DNA from: an uncultured Clostridia bacterium
GTDB taxonomy: Bacteria; Bacillota; Clostridia; Christensenellales; Borkfalkiaceae
Assembly: GCA_944363555.1 (NCBI GenBank)
Contig: CALVUL010000002.1
Location: forward strand, 1-38,434
DNA: 38,434 bases
Direction: 5' to 3'
In this document: positions 16,239 to 25,088 of the stretch, piece after piece
How positions within the stretch are numbered: position 1 is the stretch's first letter
Layout: every line of letters begins with the position of its first letter
Made by a program: the position numbers and the translations under genes
The notes under the pieces: generated by a model
What the model was told of the DNA's origin: nothing
The model's input: the letters and a program-made list of their open reading frames with translations, nothing else
The model's database searches: none

Positions 16239-17149
16239 AAAGACTCGTCGGTTTAGGTGCGTGCGTTTACGACACGCTGATAACCTGTGCGGAATATCCC
16301 GCGGAAGATACGAAAAAAAAGTCCGAACGGGTTTTTCATTCGGGCGGCGGGCCTGTGGGAAACGCCCTCGTGATCGCAAGCAAATTGGGGCTTGACTGTT
16401 CAATCGTCGGCGCGTTTGCAGACGACGCGGCAGGCAGATTTTTGCTTGACGATTTTAAAAAGTACGGTGTGAACACGGACGAAGCGAAAAAAATTTCCGG
16501 CGCGACTACGTTCACTTCTTATATTATATTGTCCGAAAAAACCAAAACGCGCACCTGCGTGTTTGACAGAGGCACGATCAAAGACGACCCTGCTTTTATA
16601 GACGAGCGGGCTATAAAAAACGCGGATATACTGCATCTTGACGGGAATTATCTGAATTGCGCGATAAAAGCGGCGAAAATCGCAAAGGAGCATCACGTTA
16701 AGATCTGCATGGACGCGGGCGGGCTTTACGAGGGGATAGAGAGGCTTTTGCCGTTCGCGGACATCCTGATCCCGTCGGCGGAATTCGCAAAAGGTTTTAC
16801 GCGCAAAAAAGATGTGAAAGAGGCGATGAAAACGCTTTACGAAAAATTCTCGCCGGAAATTCTCGTCGTAACGGACGGGAGCAACGGCGGATATTACTGC
16901 GATAACGGATCCGTCGCAAAGTATGACGGCGTTCCGGTGAACGCGGTAGACACAAACGGCGCGGGCGATACTTTTCACGGCGCGTTCTTGGCGGCTTATG
17001 CCAAGGGAAACGGCGTTTTTTCCTGCTGTCTTTTCGCAAGCAGGGTCGCGGCGTACAAATGCGAACATTTCGGCGTACGGGAGTTTGCTCTCAGCGAAAA
17101 AATAATCGCCGAAAGATTTGACGGCGGCAAGCCGGCGCCGTCGTTATAA
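16235..17149 (+). CDS. PfkB-family carbohydrate kinase
   Basis: 304 residues, ribokinase fold. SGGGPVGNALVIASKLG (near residue 37) is the N-terminal PfkB substrate motif. The C-terminal signature DTNGAGDTFHGAF (near residue 239) holds the anion hole and the catalytic Asp of GAGD. The family includes ribokinase, fructokinase, 1-phosphofructokinase, KDG kinase and IolC. Its place directly after a class II aldolase and in the same operon as an IolB-like protein resembles the IolB-IolC-IolJ trio, but it could equally add the second phosphate to a ketose phosphate made by the FGGY kinase. Translationally coupled to the aldolase through ATGA. Confidence 0.92.
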   Translation: MKRLVGLGACVYDTLITCAEYPAEDTKKKSERVFHSGGGPVGNALVIASKLGLDCSIVGAFADDAAGRFLLDDFKKYGVNTDEAKKISGATTFTSYIILSEKTKTRTCVFDRGTIKDDPAFIDERAIKNADILHLDGNYLNCAIKAAKIAKEHHVKICMDAGGLYEGIERLLPFADILIPSAEFAKGFTRKKDVKEAMKTLYEKFSPEILVVTDGSNGGYYCDNGSVAKYDGVPVNAVDTNGAGDTFHGAFLAAYAKGNGVFSCCLFASRVAAYKCEHFGVREFALSEKIIAERFDGGKPAPSL

Positions 17150-17164
17150 ATAAGGAGATCGTTT

Positions 17165-18562
17165 ATGCTCGGTTACAATTTGAAAATCGGTTTGCTGCCG
17201 ATAAGAAGGTGGATCAAGGAACCGCCGAAACGTATAGGTATATTCCAAAGCGATTATGCGGTGGAAAACAAGAAAAAAACGGTCAAATACATCAAAGAAC
17301 GCTTTACCGACGAAATAACCGAATTTGTCGATATCGATTTTCTTAACGAAGAGGGCGTTTTGTTTTCGGAAGAAGATTGCGATAAGGTTTCCGATTATTT
17401 TATGCGGCAGAAGATCGACGCGCTTTTCGTCATCAACTGTAATTTCGGGATGGAAAACGTCGTGGGGCTCGTTGCGCATAAACTCAAACTGCCCACGCTT
17501 TTATGGGGACCGCGAGACAGGAATTTCAGCGGCGGGATACGCTATACGGATACGCAGTGCGGGCTGTTTGCCGTGAGTAAACAGTTGAAAAGGGCAAACG
17601 TTCCTTTCAGTTATATAGAGAACTGCGATATGGAATCGGATATTTTCGCCGCGGGGCTGCATAAGTTTCTGGCAGTCGCCACGATGGTGAAAAATTTCAA
17701 AAACATGACGATATTGCAGGTCGGAACGAGAATAAAACCCTTTTCGTCCATCATGTACAACGAGTTGGAACTGAAAGAGAAATTCAACGTAAACGTGAAG
17801 ATCTTCAATCTTGCGGAAGCGATAGGGGAACTCGAACAAATTTATAACACGCGCCGAAAAGAGTTGGAAGCGTATCTCGTATGGCTTAAAAACACCTTCG
17901 ATTGCGGCGATTTGTCGGACGAATATCTTAAAAAAATGCTTGCGATCGTGTATTATTACGAAGATCTTGCCAAACGGAACGATTGCAATATCATAAGCGG
18001 CGAATGTTGGACGGGAATAACCCTCGGCTGGGGCGCGAATCCCTGCCTTGCAATGTGCCTTCTTGCCGAAAAAGGGATATACGTTACCTGCGAATGGGAT
18101 ATGCATATGTCGATAACGAATATTCTTTTGTTATCCGCAACGCGCGGCAAACGCAAGCCCATTCAGGGGGAAATGACCTGCCGCAATCCCGAAAACGACA
18201 ATTCGGAACTGTTATGGCATTGCGGACCGTTCCCCTTGGAATACAAAGACGAAAAGTGTAAGCCGTATCTTTACAATACCAAACCGTCGTTCAAATTGCG
18301 GGACGGGGTGTATACGATAGCCAGATTTCAGGCGGAAAAAGGGAAATACTATCTGCTCGGCGGGAAGGTTTCCACCTGCAAAGGTCCCGAAACGTTCGGA
18401 ACGTATATGTGGGTCGAATTTAAGGATCTGCCCAAATTCGAGCGAAAACTGATAGAGGGGCCGTATATACACCACATGTCGGAAGTTTACGGCGATTATA
18501 CGGAAGAACTTAAAGAATTCTGTAAATATGCCGACGTTCTTTTCGATCCCGCCGAGGAATGA
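17165..18562 (+). CDS. L-fucose/L-arabinose isomerase-like protein
   Basis: 465 residues with the layout of the L-fucose isomerase-like fold. A Rossmann-type N-terminal region (~20-180, VINCNFGMENVVGLVAHKL; PTLLWGPRDR) precedes a middle domain with ISGECWTG near 277 and TCEWDMHMS near 310. The C-terminal barrel ends with GPYIHHMSEVYGDY near 438. The conserved Glu and His residues in these motifs are the expected metal ligands. The family interconverts aldoses and ketoses, and some members act on sulfosugars or sugar acids. Last gene of the operon; AAGGAG lies upstream of ATG 17165 and the gap from the PfkB gene is 15 bases. Substrate unknown. Confidence 0.85.
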   Translation: MLGYNLKIGLLPIRRWIKEPPKRIGIFQSDYAVENKKKTVKYIKERFTDEITEFVDIDFLNEEGVLFSEEDCDKVSDYFMRQKIDALFVINCNFGMENVVGLVAHKLKLPTLLWGPRDRNFSGGIRYTDTQCGLFAVSKQLKRANVPFSYIENCDMESDIFAAGLHKFLAVATMVKNFKNMTILQVGTRIKPFSSIMYNELELKEKFNVNVKIFNLAEAIGELEQIYNTRRKELEAYLVWLKNTFDCGDLSDEYLKKMLAIVYYYEDLAKRNDCNIISGECWTGITLGWGANPCLAMCLLAEKGIYVTCEWDMHMSITNILLLSATRGKRKPIQGEMTCRNPENDNSELLWHCGPFPLEYKDEKCKPYLYNTKPSFKLRDGVYTIARFQAEKGKYYLLGGKVSTCKGPETFGTYMWVEFKDLPKFERKLIEGPYIHHMSEVYGDYTEELKEFCKYADVLFDPAEE

Positions 18563-18578
18563 GAAACCGGCGCGGCAA

Positions 18579-18594
18579 ATGCGAAAACGCCGCC
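18579..18594 (+). repeat. Extra copy of the terminator's left arm
   Basis: ATGCGAAAACGCCGCC at 18579-18594 repeats the left arm at 18625-18638 and is an exact complement of 18661-18676. It can pair with the same right arm, giving a second, larger and mutually exclusive hairpin. Confidence 0.6.
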
Positions 18595-18624
18595 GATAAT
18601 TTTCGTTATCCTTGTAAGATATAA

Positions 18625-18674
18625 GCGAAAACGCCGCCTTCGGAAAAATCACCTTCCGAAGGCGGCGTTTTCGC
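18625..18674. terminator. Bidirectional terminator between convergent operons
   Basis: A perfect 21-base inverted repeat (18625-18645 with 18654-18674) has an 8-base loop. The core is GCCGCCTTCGGAA, and AAAA and TTTT lie in the outer arms, so it can end transcripts from either side. It sits between the isomerase gene (stop 18562) and the GH31 gene (stop 18693). Confidence 0.85.
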
Positions 18675-18692
18675 ATTGTTTTGCGCAGTTTG

Positions 18693-21182
18693 TCATAAAA
18701 GCGTTTCTTTAAGGCGCAGTTTGGAGATGTTCGGCAAATCCGATTTGTCGACGGTCTGTTTGAATTCTTCTGCGGTAGCGGCTTTTACGAGCTCGTTGTA
18801 AACGCGGTTTTTTAAACTGTTTCTGCCTTCTGCGGAAAGGAGCGTTTCCCGCGCGAAATCTTTCAGTCTTTCCGCAAGCGTTTTTTCGGCAAAAGTCATT
18901 TCGACGCGGTATTCGTTTCCCGCCGAAAACCGGAATTCGGCGGTCAAACAGTGCAAATCGACCTCTTCAAAGTCTGTTTCGCGCCCGTTTTTATAAACCG
19001 TAACGAAACCGAACGGCAGATCCCTGAAAACCGCGCGGATCACGCGGTTTGGCGGAATAACCGCATTGGCTCCCGCCGTCTTTTCGGCGGAGACGGTAAG
19101 GATCTGTTTTTTGACCGTTGTCCCGTCGGGAAAGCGCGGATCCTTTTCCTTTATCGAAACGAGTTCGGTTTTCAATCGGGTGATCGCTTGATCCGTATTG
19201 CCGTGTTCTGTCCCGTCTTCGTACAGTTCGAAACTGCCGTTGCCGCCGAAAACCCATAAAACGAGTTTTTCCGGATTGTCCGCGGAGTTGCCTTCGTCGC
19301 CGGAAAGCGGGAGTATCGTGCCCGCTTTTGCGAAAACGGGAATGAATTCCGACGATCTGAACGCGGTGAACTTTTTTCCGCCCGCAGGCACTTCGTAGCG
19401 GGCGCCGGTGAAAATATCCGTCCAGATCCCTTCCGGAAGCCATGTTTTCACGCGCGCAAAGCCGTCTTTTTGTGCGGGAACGGTGACGGGATTCACGATC
19501 AGCCCGCCGAACAGATATTCGTTTTTATAAGCGTACGCTTCGGGCGCATCCCATTCGTAATACAGCGGCTCTATAAGATTTTCGCCTTTTTCCGCCGCTC
19601 GGTAAGAACAGGTGTATAAAAAGGGGATCAGCGCATGCCTGAACCGCAGCCACCCTACGGCCGTTTCGCCCGCGCCGTTGAGATAGTAGCGCGGATCTTT
19701 GCTCATCACCTCGGAACTCGTGCCGTGCAGCCTGTTGACGGGGCTGAACACGCCGTATTCTATATGCCTTAAATACAGTTCGTAATTCGACGCGCCGAGA
19801 TGATGCCCGCCGATGTCGTGGCTCCACCATCCGTAACCGACGTTGCTTGCCGTTGCGGTGAAATACGGCAAATATCCGAGCGTGTTCCATGAAATATACG
19901 TATCTCCGGAAAAACCGATCGGGTATCTGTGCGAGCCGACGCCCGCATAGCGCGAAAGAATAAGCGGAGAGGAACGATTTGCGGCGTTATCGAGATAATG
20001 ATAGTGATTCAGCGACCACAATGGGTCCAATCCCTCCACGGAGGACTTCGTGCCCTGCTGCCAGTCTATCCACCAAAAATCGACGCCGTCCTTTTCGTAA
20101 GGGTGCAGGATCTTGTCGAAATATTCGTTTATAAACGTATCGTCGGCAATGTCGAAAGGGATTTTTTGAGCGGTGGCGGGATTTACGCCCATCGCGCGCG
20201 CCATATCGGCGTAATGATCGTCCCACCACCGTATGCCGTCGGCGGGATGAAGATTCAGGGTCGTTTTTACGCCGTAACCTTTAACTTTTTTCAGAAAAGT
20301 TTTGTAATCGGGAAAAAGATTTTTATTCCACGCATACCCCGTCCAGCCCTTGTTGCCGCCGTAAAAATCGCTGTTTCTGCCTTTCGCGGTTATACCCAAT
20401 TCTTCGTCCGCGCGGGAGGAATAATGCCAGTCCATGTCGATGGTCGCCACGGTAAACGGGATACGGCGTTCTTTAAAACTTCCCAAAAGCCGCAAATACT
20501 CTTTATCGGTATATGCGTGATACCTCGACCACCAGTTGCCCAGCGCGAAACGCGGCACGAGCGGGGTTTTTCCGGTTATTTTGTATAACGCTTTGACCGC
20601 CGCTCTGTAATCCGCCCCGTAACAGAAAACATATTCGTCCGAGTAACCGCGTTCCTCGGTTTTGGGGAGGATGCTGCCGTTTTCCGAAAGTTCCAAAGAG
20701 CGGGTATCGTCGAGCACCGCCACGCCGGAACGGGAACAGACGCCGTTTCCGAGGTCTATCGTTACAATGCGGTCTTTCGTGCAGGCGTCTTTCAGGATGT
20801 TTCCGTCGCATCCGTCAAGCGTCCGGTAAGTCCCTTTCAGATTGCCCGCGTTCGAAAGTTTTATTTTTTTACCGCCGACGCCGCCGTCTTTTTTTCTGCC
20901 GATCTGCACGTATGATTTTTCGCGTTCGGCAAAAAGAACCAGTTTGCAGCGTTCGGTGAAAATTTCCGCGCGGTCGCTTTTCCGGCTTACCCGATATGTT
21001 TGCGGCGGCGCGTTCCTGAACCAAACCGTTTGCGTGGCGGCGTCGCGGAAATCGTGTTCGCAGCCCTTTTCGATACGAAACAATCTGTCCGCAAGTACGG
21101 TTATGCGATAATCCTTCCATCGGATCACGTTTTTTTCGTCCGCAACGGGCGAAGTATGCGCGATAAAGTGTTTTTTAAGCAT
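18693..21182 (-). CDS. Glycoside hydrolase family 31 (alpha-glucosidase / alpha-xylosidase type)
   Basis: 829 residues, no signal peptide, so cytoplasmic. N-terminal beta-sandwich (~1-205), then a catalytic TIM barrel starting LVPRFALGNWWSRYHAY. The nucleophile Asp lies in FWWIDWQQG (~D373) and the acid/base Asp in GFSGDTYISW (~D428); GWWSHDIGGHHLG follows near 465. The common alpha-glucosidase signature WNDMNE is replaced by WIDWQQG, a variant found in a GH31 branch of Firmicutes and Bacteroidetes. C-terminal beta domains follow (FELYEDG near 645), then a ~60-residue helical tail. It releases alpha-linked sugars; which linkage is not readable. AAGGA precedes the ATG. Last of three minus-strand genes. 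Confidence 0.92.
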   Translation of the reverse strand: MLKKHFIAHTSPVADEKNVIRWKDYRITVLADRLFRIEKGCEHDFRDAATQTVWFRNAPPQTYRVSRKSDRAEIFTERCKLVLFAEREKSYVQIGRKKDGGVGGKKIKLSNAGNLKGTYRTLDGCDGNILKDACTKDRIVTIDLGNGVCSRSGVAVLDDTRSLELSENGSILPKTEERGYSDEYVFCYGADYRAAVKALYKITGKTPLVPRFALGNWWSRYHAYTDKEYLRLLGSFKERRIPFTVATIDMDWHYSSRADEELGITAKGRNSDFYGGNKGWTGYAWNKNLFPDYKTFLKKVKGYGVKTTLNLHPADGIRWWDDHYADMARAMGVNPATAQKIPFDIADDTFINEYFDKILHPYEKDGVDFWWIDWQQGTKSSVEGLDPLWSLNHYHYLDNAANRSSPLILSRYAGVGSHRYPIGFSGDTYISWNTLGYLPYFTATASNVGYGWWSHDIGGHHLGASNYELYLRHIEYGVFSPVNRLHGTSSEVMSKDPRYYLNGAGETAVGWLRFRHALIPFLYTCSYRAAEKGENLIEPLYYEWDAPEAYAYKNEYLFGGLIVNPVTVPAQKDGFARVKTWLPEGIWTDIFTGARYEVPAGGKKFTAFRSSEFIPVFAKAGTILPLSGDEGNSADNPEKLVLWVFGGNGSFELYEDGTEHGNTDQAITRLKTELVSIKEKDPRFPDGTTVKKQILTVSAEKTAGANAVIPPNRVIRAVFRDLPFGFVTVYKNGRETDFEEVDLHCLTAEFRFSAGNEYRVEMTFAEKTLAERLKDFARETLLSAEGRNSLKNRVYNELVKAATAEEFKQTVDKSDLPNISKLRLKETLL

Positions 21183-21232
21183 ATTTATCCTTCCGTTTTA
21201 AAAACAGGGGCAAGAGGGGTCGCCGCCGTTTT

Positions 21233-22471
21233 TTATTGTTCCGAAAGTTTGATCGAGCGCCCGTTGTCCAGCCGCGATTTTTCGGCGTTAAATCCGATGA
21301 TATGGCTTTGCACGGATACCGCAACGGAGGTGAGAGTTGAGGATTGCGCGCCTTCCGTTGCGTTGATAACGTCTTCGATCATCCGTTCGTCGCCGCCGCC
21401 GTGTCCGGAGAAAACGTCTTTGGAACTGTTTGTATCGATCGTATAGTGTTCCTTTCCGAAAATATCGCAGTGAATTTTGTTTTCTTCGAGATACCCGTAA
21501 AGTTCGCCTTTTTCGCAGTGGACGAAGATCACCCTCGAATGGTCCCCGAAAGCGGTCATTGTCAAACTTGCGGTCGCGCCGTTTATAAAGCGCATGTTGA
21601 CCACTTGATGGTCCACGACGTCGTTATCGCATTTAAACACGCATTTCCCGTATTGTCCGCGTTTCAGCGCGGCTTTTAAGGTTTCCGTCGTCGGCGACGG
21701 AACGACGGCGTTGCAGGGCCAGTTCAGGCGCCCTTTTTCGGCTCTGTCTTTTATATAAATTTTGTCCGCGCTGTAAGGGCAGTCCGCTATATACCTGCAG
21801 TCGTAACAATAATCCGCGCTGCCTTCGGGCGCGTTTTCGCGTTTATAATAGGAAAGATCGCCGTAGGAAGAAACGTACTCGCAGTCCGAATTCGTCAGCC
21901 ATACGATAATATCGAGATCGTGGCAGCATTTTGCGATGATCATGGGGGTGGAGTTCTCGGCGCTTCTCCAGCTGCCCCTTACGTAACTGTGCGCCTGATG
22001 CCAATACGATACGTTTTCTGTCATGTTTATGGTAACGACTTTGCCGAATTTTCCGCTTTCGAGTTCCTTTTTGAGGGACGTAAAGAAGGGGGCGTATCTC
22101 AAAACATGGCAAACGAAGATTTTGCGGTTTAATTGAATGCTCATATCCCTTATTTCGATGCATTCTTTCAGATCGGAGGCGATCGGCTTTTCCAAAAGCA
22201 AATCGTATCCGATCTCAAGCCCCTGTACGGCGTGCCCGTAATGGTCGGCGTCCTGCGTGGAAACGACGAGCAGATCCGCCATTTTGCCTTTGCCGAAAAA
22301 CTCCTTTTCGTCGGCAAACAGACGATCGCCCGCAACGCTGTATTTGTTTTTTGCAATTTGCAGTTTTTGCAGATCCGAATCGCAAACGGCAACAACGTTT
22401 ACGTTCCGTTTTTTGAAAAGGTAAGCATAATATTGCCCGCGTGTACCGAATCCGATAATTGCTACGTCCAT
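21233..22471 (-). CDS. Gfo/Idh/MocA-family NAD(P)-dependent oxidoreductase
   Basis: 412 residues. Rossmann start VAIIGFGTRGQYYA (residues 3-16), VVAVCDSD, the family motif LLEKPIA near 95 with the catalytic Lys, and HDLDI near 181. A cysteine cluster, CYDCRYIADCPYS (about residues 219-233), lies in the C-terminal domain; similar clusters occur in other Firmicute members and may bind metal. These enzymes oxidise or reduce a sugar hydroxyl, often at C3 or C5, or remove substituents. It lies between GH31 (50-base gap) and the GH94-like gene (100-base gap), suggesting it acts on the same imported glycan or its 3-keto form. Substrate unknown. Confidence 0.9.
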   Translation of the reverse strand: MDVAIIGFGTRGQYYAYLFKKRNVNVVAVCDSDLQKLQIAKNKYSVAGDRLFADEKEFFGKGKMADLLVVSTQDADHYGHAVQGLEIGYDLLLEKPIASDLKECIEIRDMSIQLNRKIFVCHVLRYAPFFTSLKKELESGKFGKVVTINMTENVSYWHQAHSYVRGSWRSAENSTPMIIAKCCHDLDIIVWLTNSDCEYVSSYGDLSYYKRENAPEGSADYCYDCRYIADCPYSADKIYIKDRAEKGRLNWPCNAVVPSPTTETLKAALKRGQYGKCVFKCDNDVVDHQVVNMRFINGATASLTMTAFGDHSRVIFVHCEKGELYGYLEENKIHCDIFGKEHYTIDTNSSKDVFSGHGGGDERMIEDVINATEGAQSSTLTSVAVSVQSHIIGFNAEKSRLDNGRSIKLSEQ

Positions 22472-22571
22472 ATCCGTCTCCTTGTGAAATGTTTCATACT
22501 CAAATCAGCGCGGCGCAGGAACCGCCGTTTTTCACGGCTTGCGTTCCGTTGGGGCGGCGCGTTGTTTTCCG

Positions 22572-25088
22572 TCAATCCGCAACTTTGATAAAGTTCCGGT
22601 CCGCAAGCATGTCTTCCGGAATAAACGCCGTTTCCGTTTCCGCCAGCGCGTCGTATTTCAAGGTCAGTTCTTTTCGGTTGAAATAGATTTTTCTTTTGCC
22701 GGTCTTTGCGTTTTCGTATTCAAAGTGTATTTCTCGCCCTTTGATCGTACAGTCCGCAAAAAGTTGCCTGCACGGCAGTTGCTTTGCCGTCCGCAAAACG
22801 ATCCCGTCCAAGTTCGGGACGATGCCGATGAGCCCGCGGATAATGTTTTTCAAACAAACCGTTCCCGAACCGGTATACCAATCGATGGGGGACTGACCGA
22901 AATATCCGATTTCCGGATTGTCGAGATAAGAATTAGACATCACAAAAGGCGTTTTTGTCATTTGTTTGTTGGCGATCGGCAATAATTTATAAAACTCTTC
23001 CCACGCGGTTTCCGCCTGCCCCAGCCTGAACAGCGCGAGAACAGAGAACATTGCCGCATGGATATACACGCATTCATTTTCCGCAGTGCCTTTCGGAAGC
23101 GTGGCGATCTTTCCCACGCCCGGCGTGTCGGGCGTAAAAGCCGGCGAGAGGGTGAGGATCCCGTATTTCGATCTCAGCGCGCGGATGTTCTGAACGATCA
23201 GCGGTTTGAATTCCGGCGTATCTTCTATGAGGCCGGACGTCGCCCAAAACGCATACGGGGCAAAACTGATCCTCGAAACGCCGTCGCTGTCGCAAAAACT
23301 GCCGATTTTATAACTGCCGTGATCTCCCCAGCCGTGCACGATTTTTCGTTCTCCCGATTCGCTTGTTACGACGGCGTTTTTAAGGATGCCGTTTTTCAGG
23401 ACGCGGCGAATTTCCGAATAGCGGCGCACGGCGTCGTCGTAGCCGCCGATTTTTTTAAGAATATCCGACATTTCGAATAGATTTTGGTATAAATGAAGGG
23501 ACGCCATTACGGATACGCCCGTGCCGAAACTTTTTCCCGGGTCGTCTGTATGCCCCAGCCCGTTGACGGAATCGTTCCAGTCCCCGAATAATATTTTCAA
23601 ACAGTAGGTTTTATCTTCCGTATCCAAGTTGCCGATAAGATATTCCGTTATTCTTATCAGGTGCTGCAGGGCGCTGTCCCGAATATCGTTCCGGCAAAAC
23701 GTTTTTCCGCCGACGACTTCGCTGTAACCGACGTTTTCGTTCAGAATGCCGTAATCTCCCGTCCATGCGAGGTAGGAATAAAAACAAGAAATGATCCAGT
23801 TCCCCTGATCGATAAACTCTCTCCAATCCATTTTGGGGGAATCGTTCTCGCATAAAGGCAGGGAATACTGCCGCGGGGCGCGGCCGTTTATCATAATGAA
23901 ACCGAGCGCCGAAAGCATTTGGCGGCGCGCCTGTCCGGCGTTCCATATAAGCGCCTGCTCCAGTTGCTGATAAACGTCGCGTATGCCCATCAGATCGTCC
24001 ACGTAATATTTGCCCGTCGCGCAGTTATCCACTTGTTTTTGTATTTTTTTGACGAAGTTGTTTAAAATAAAGTCGCCAGCGCCCCCCGTGCAGTCCTTGA
24101 ACCGTATATCCAAGCGATTGAATTTATCCCGTTCGGATCTTTCGGTTTTTACGATTTCTTCGTCTATCGTTTCCGGAACGACGGGTTGTTGCAGCAATTC
24201 GTTTATTTTGTCGCCGAACATATCCAAAGGCAGAACGAAGTCTATTCTTCCGTCGCTTTCCAATGTGAATTTTATCATTTCAGAGGCGATTGCGCCGCCG
24301 GACAGCAGTACGTCCTTGTAAAACGCGCCCGTAATCAGAGCGTCGGAAGAGGTAAGGTATCCTCTTTCCGAGCCGAGAACCCCCGCCCGTATCGTGGTGG
24401 AATCGTCCGAAAATACGTTCAACCCCGCAATCGAGCGTTTGATCCCCAGTGCCGGCTTGCTGCCGGTGCGGTAAGCGATAAATTTTCCGTCGCCCGAAGA
24501 TTTGCATTTTCTTGTCCGGTACGTCCACATGTTATCCGCTTCGCCGTCTTTTAAAAAGGGATTGAAATAGGAGAGCAGATACAAAGACAAAGGGGCGGAG
24601 GTTTTGTTGATGCAGCCGAAACTGAATTGCAGTTCCTGTTTTTCGGACATGCTCGCCCGAAGCACGAAATCGGCTATATCCGTTTCGGTAATGTAATAGG
24701 CGGCGGAAAGCGTATATACCAAATATCTTTTTACGTGAAAAGGTTCGTTTGCCTGTTTTGCGCCGCCCAGTAAGGAAACGGGGAAATAGTTTCCCCGTTC
24801 GTTTTGTATTCCGGCGAAAAATTCCACGTTGATTTCGTTGCTGTCGTAAACGGGTTTGAAGACGTTGAATATCCCCGATTTTACATGTATGTGCCCCGTA
24901 GAATGCGCCCACAGAATGTAGCCGTCCCGAGCATAGGGAAAGCGGGATTCTCCTTTTTGTCTGTTCAGGCATAAGACGTCCCCGTTTTTCATAAAAAAGA
25001 CATTCCCGGGGAGTTCGCACCCGTGCGTATCCGCGCTTAAAAGGTCTTTGATTTCTTTCAGAAACTGCCGTGTTTTTTGAATAAGCAT
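22572..25088 (-). CDS. GH94-like glycoside phosphorylase
   Basis: 838 residues, cytoplasmic. N-terminal beta-sandwich (~25-320), then an (alpha/alpha)6 domain. GH94 (cellobiose/chitobiose phosphorylase) landmarks: DDLMGIRDVYQQLEQAL near 365, ILFGDWNDSVNGLGH with the probable acid Asp at D506, TAENECVYIHAAMF near 673 where GH94 has KENGGxFxHA, and DWYTGSGTVCLKNIIRGLIG near 740. Such enzymes split beta-glucosidic bonds with phosphate, giving a sugar 1-phosphate without spending ATP. It is divergent, so a related family (GH149, GH161) is possible. ATG at 25086-25088 is chosen over a TTG two codons upstream because AAGGAG then sits 10 bases away instead of 4. First gene of the minus-strand operon. 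Confidence 0.8.
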   Translation of the reverse strand: MLIQKTRQFLKEIKDLLSADTHGCELPGNVFFMKNGDVLCLNRQKGESRFPYARDGYILWAHSTGHIHVKSGIFNVFKPVYDSNEINVEFFAGIQNERGNYFPVSLLGGAKQANEPFHVKRYLVYTLSAAYYITETDIADFVLRASMSEKQELQFSFGCINKTSAPLSLYLLSYFNPFLKDGEADNMWTYRTRKCKSSGDGKFIAYRTGSKPALGIKRSIAGLNVFSDDSTTIRAGVLGSERGYLTSSDALITGAFYKDVLLSGGAIASEMIKFTLESDGRIDFVLPLDMFGDKINELLQQPVVPETIDEEIVKTERSERDKFNRLDIRFKDCTGGAGDFILNNFVKKIQKQVDNCATGKYYVDDLMGIRDVYQQLEQALIWNAGQARRQMLSALGFIMINGRAPRQYSLPLCENDSPKMDWREFIDQGNWIISCFYSYLAWTGDYGILNENVGYSEVVGGKTFCRNDIRDSALQHLIRITEYLIGNLDTEDKTYCLKILFGDWNDSVNGLGHTDDPGKSFGTGVSVMASLHLYQNLFEMSDILKKIGGYDDAVRRYSEIRRVLKNGILKNAVVTSESGERKIVHGWGDHGSYKIGSFCDSDGVSRISFAPYAFWATSGLIEDTPEFKPLIVQNIRALRSKYGILTLSPAFTPDTPGVGKIATLPKGTAENECVYIHAAMFSVLALFRLGQAETAWEEFYKLLPIANKQMTKTPFVMSNSYLDNPEIGYFGQSPIDWYTGSGTVCLKNIIRGLIGIVPNLDGIVLRTAKQLPCRQLFADCTIKGREIHFEYENAKTGKRKIYFNRKELTLKYDALAETETAFIPEDMLADRNFIKVAD

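Noticed and set aside
9255..18562. Annotating the operon as a myo-inositol (iol) operon
   Set aside because: Only IolB-, IolC- and IolJ-like steps are present; inositol dehydrogenase, dehydratase and hydrolase are missing, and redox and isomerase genes foreign to iol are present.
21233..22471. C-glycoside deglycosylation (DgpA-type) role for the Gfo/Idh enzyme
   Set aside because: No DgpB/C-like or 3-keto-glycoside lyase (DUF1080) gene is adjacent; family membership alone is not enough.
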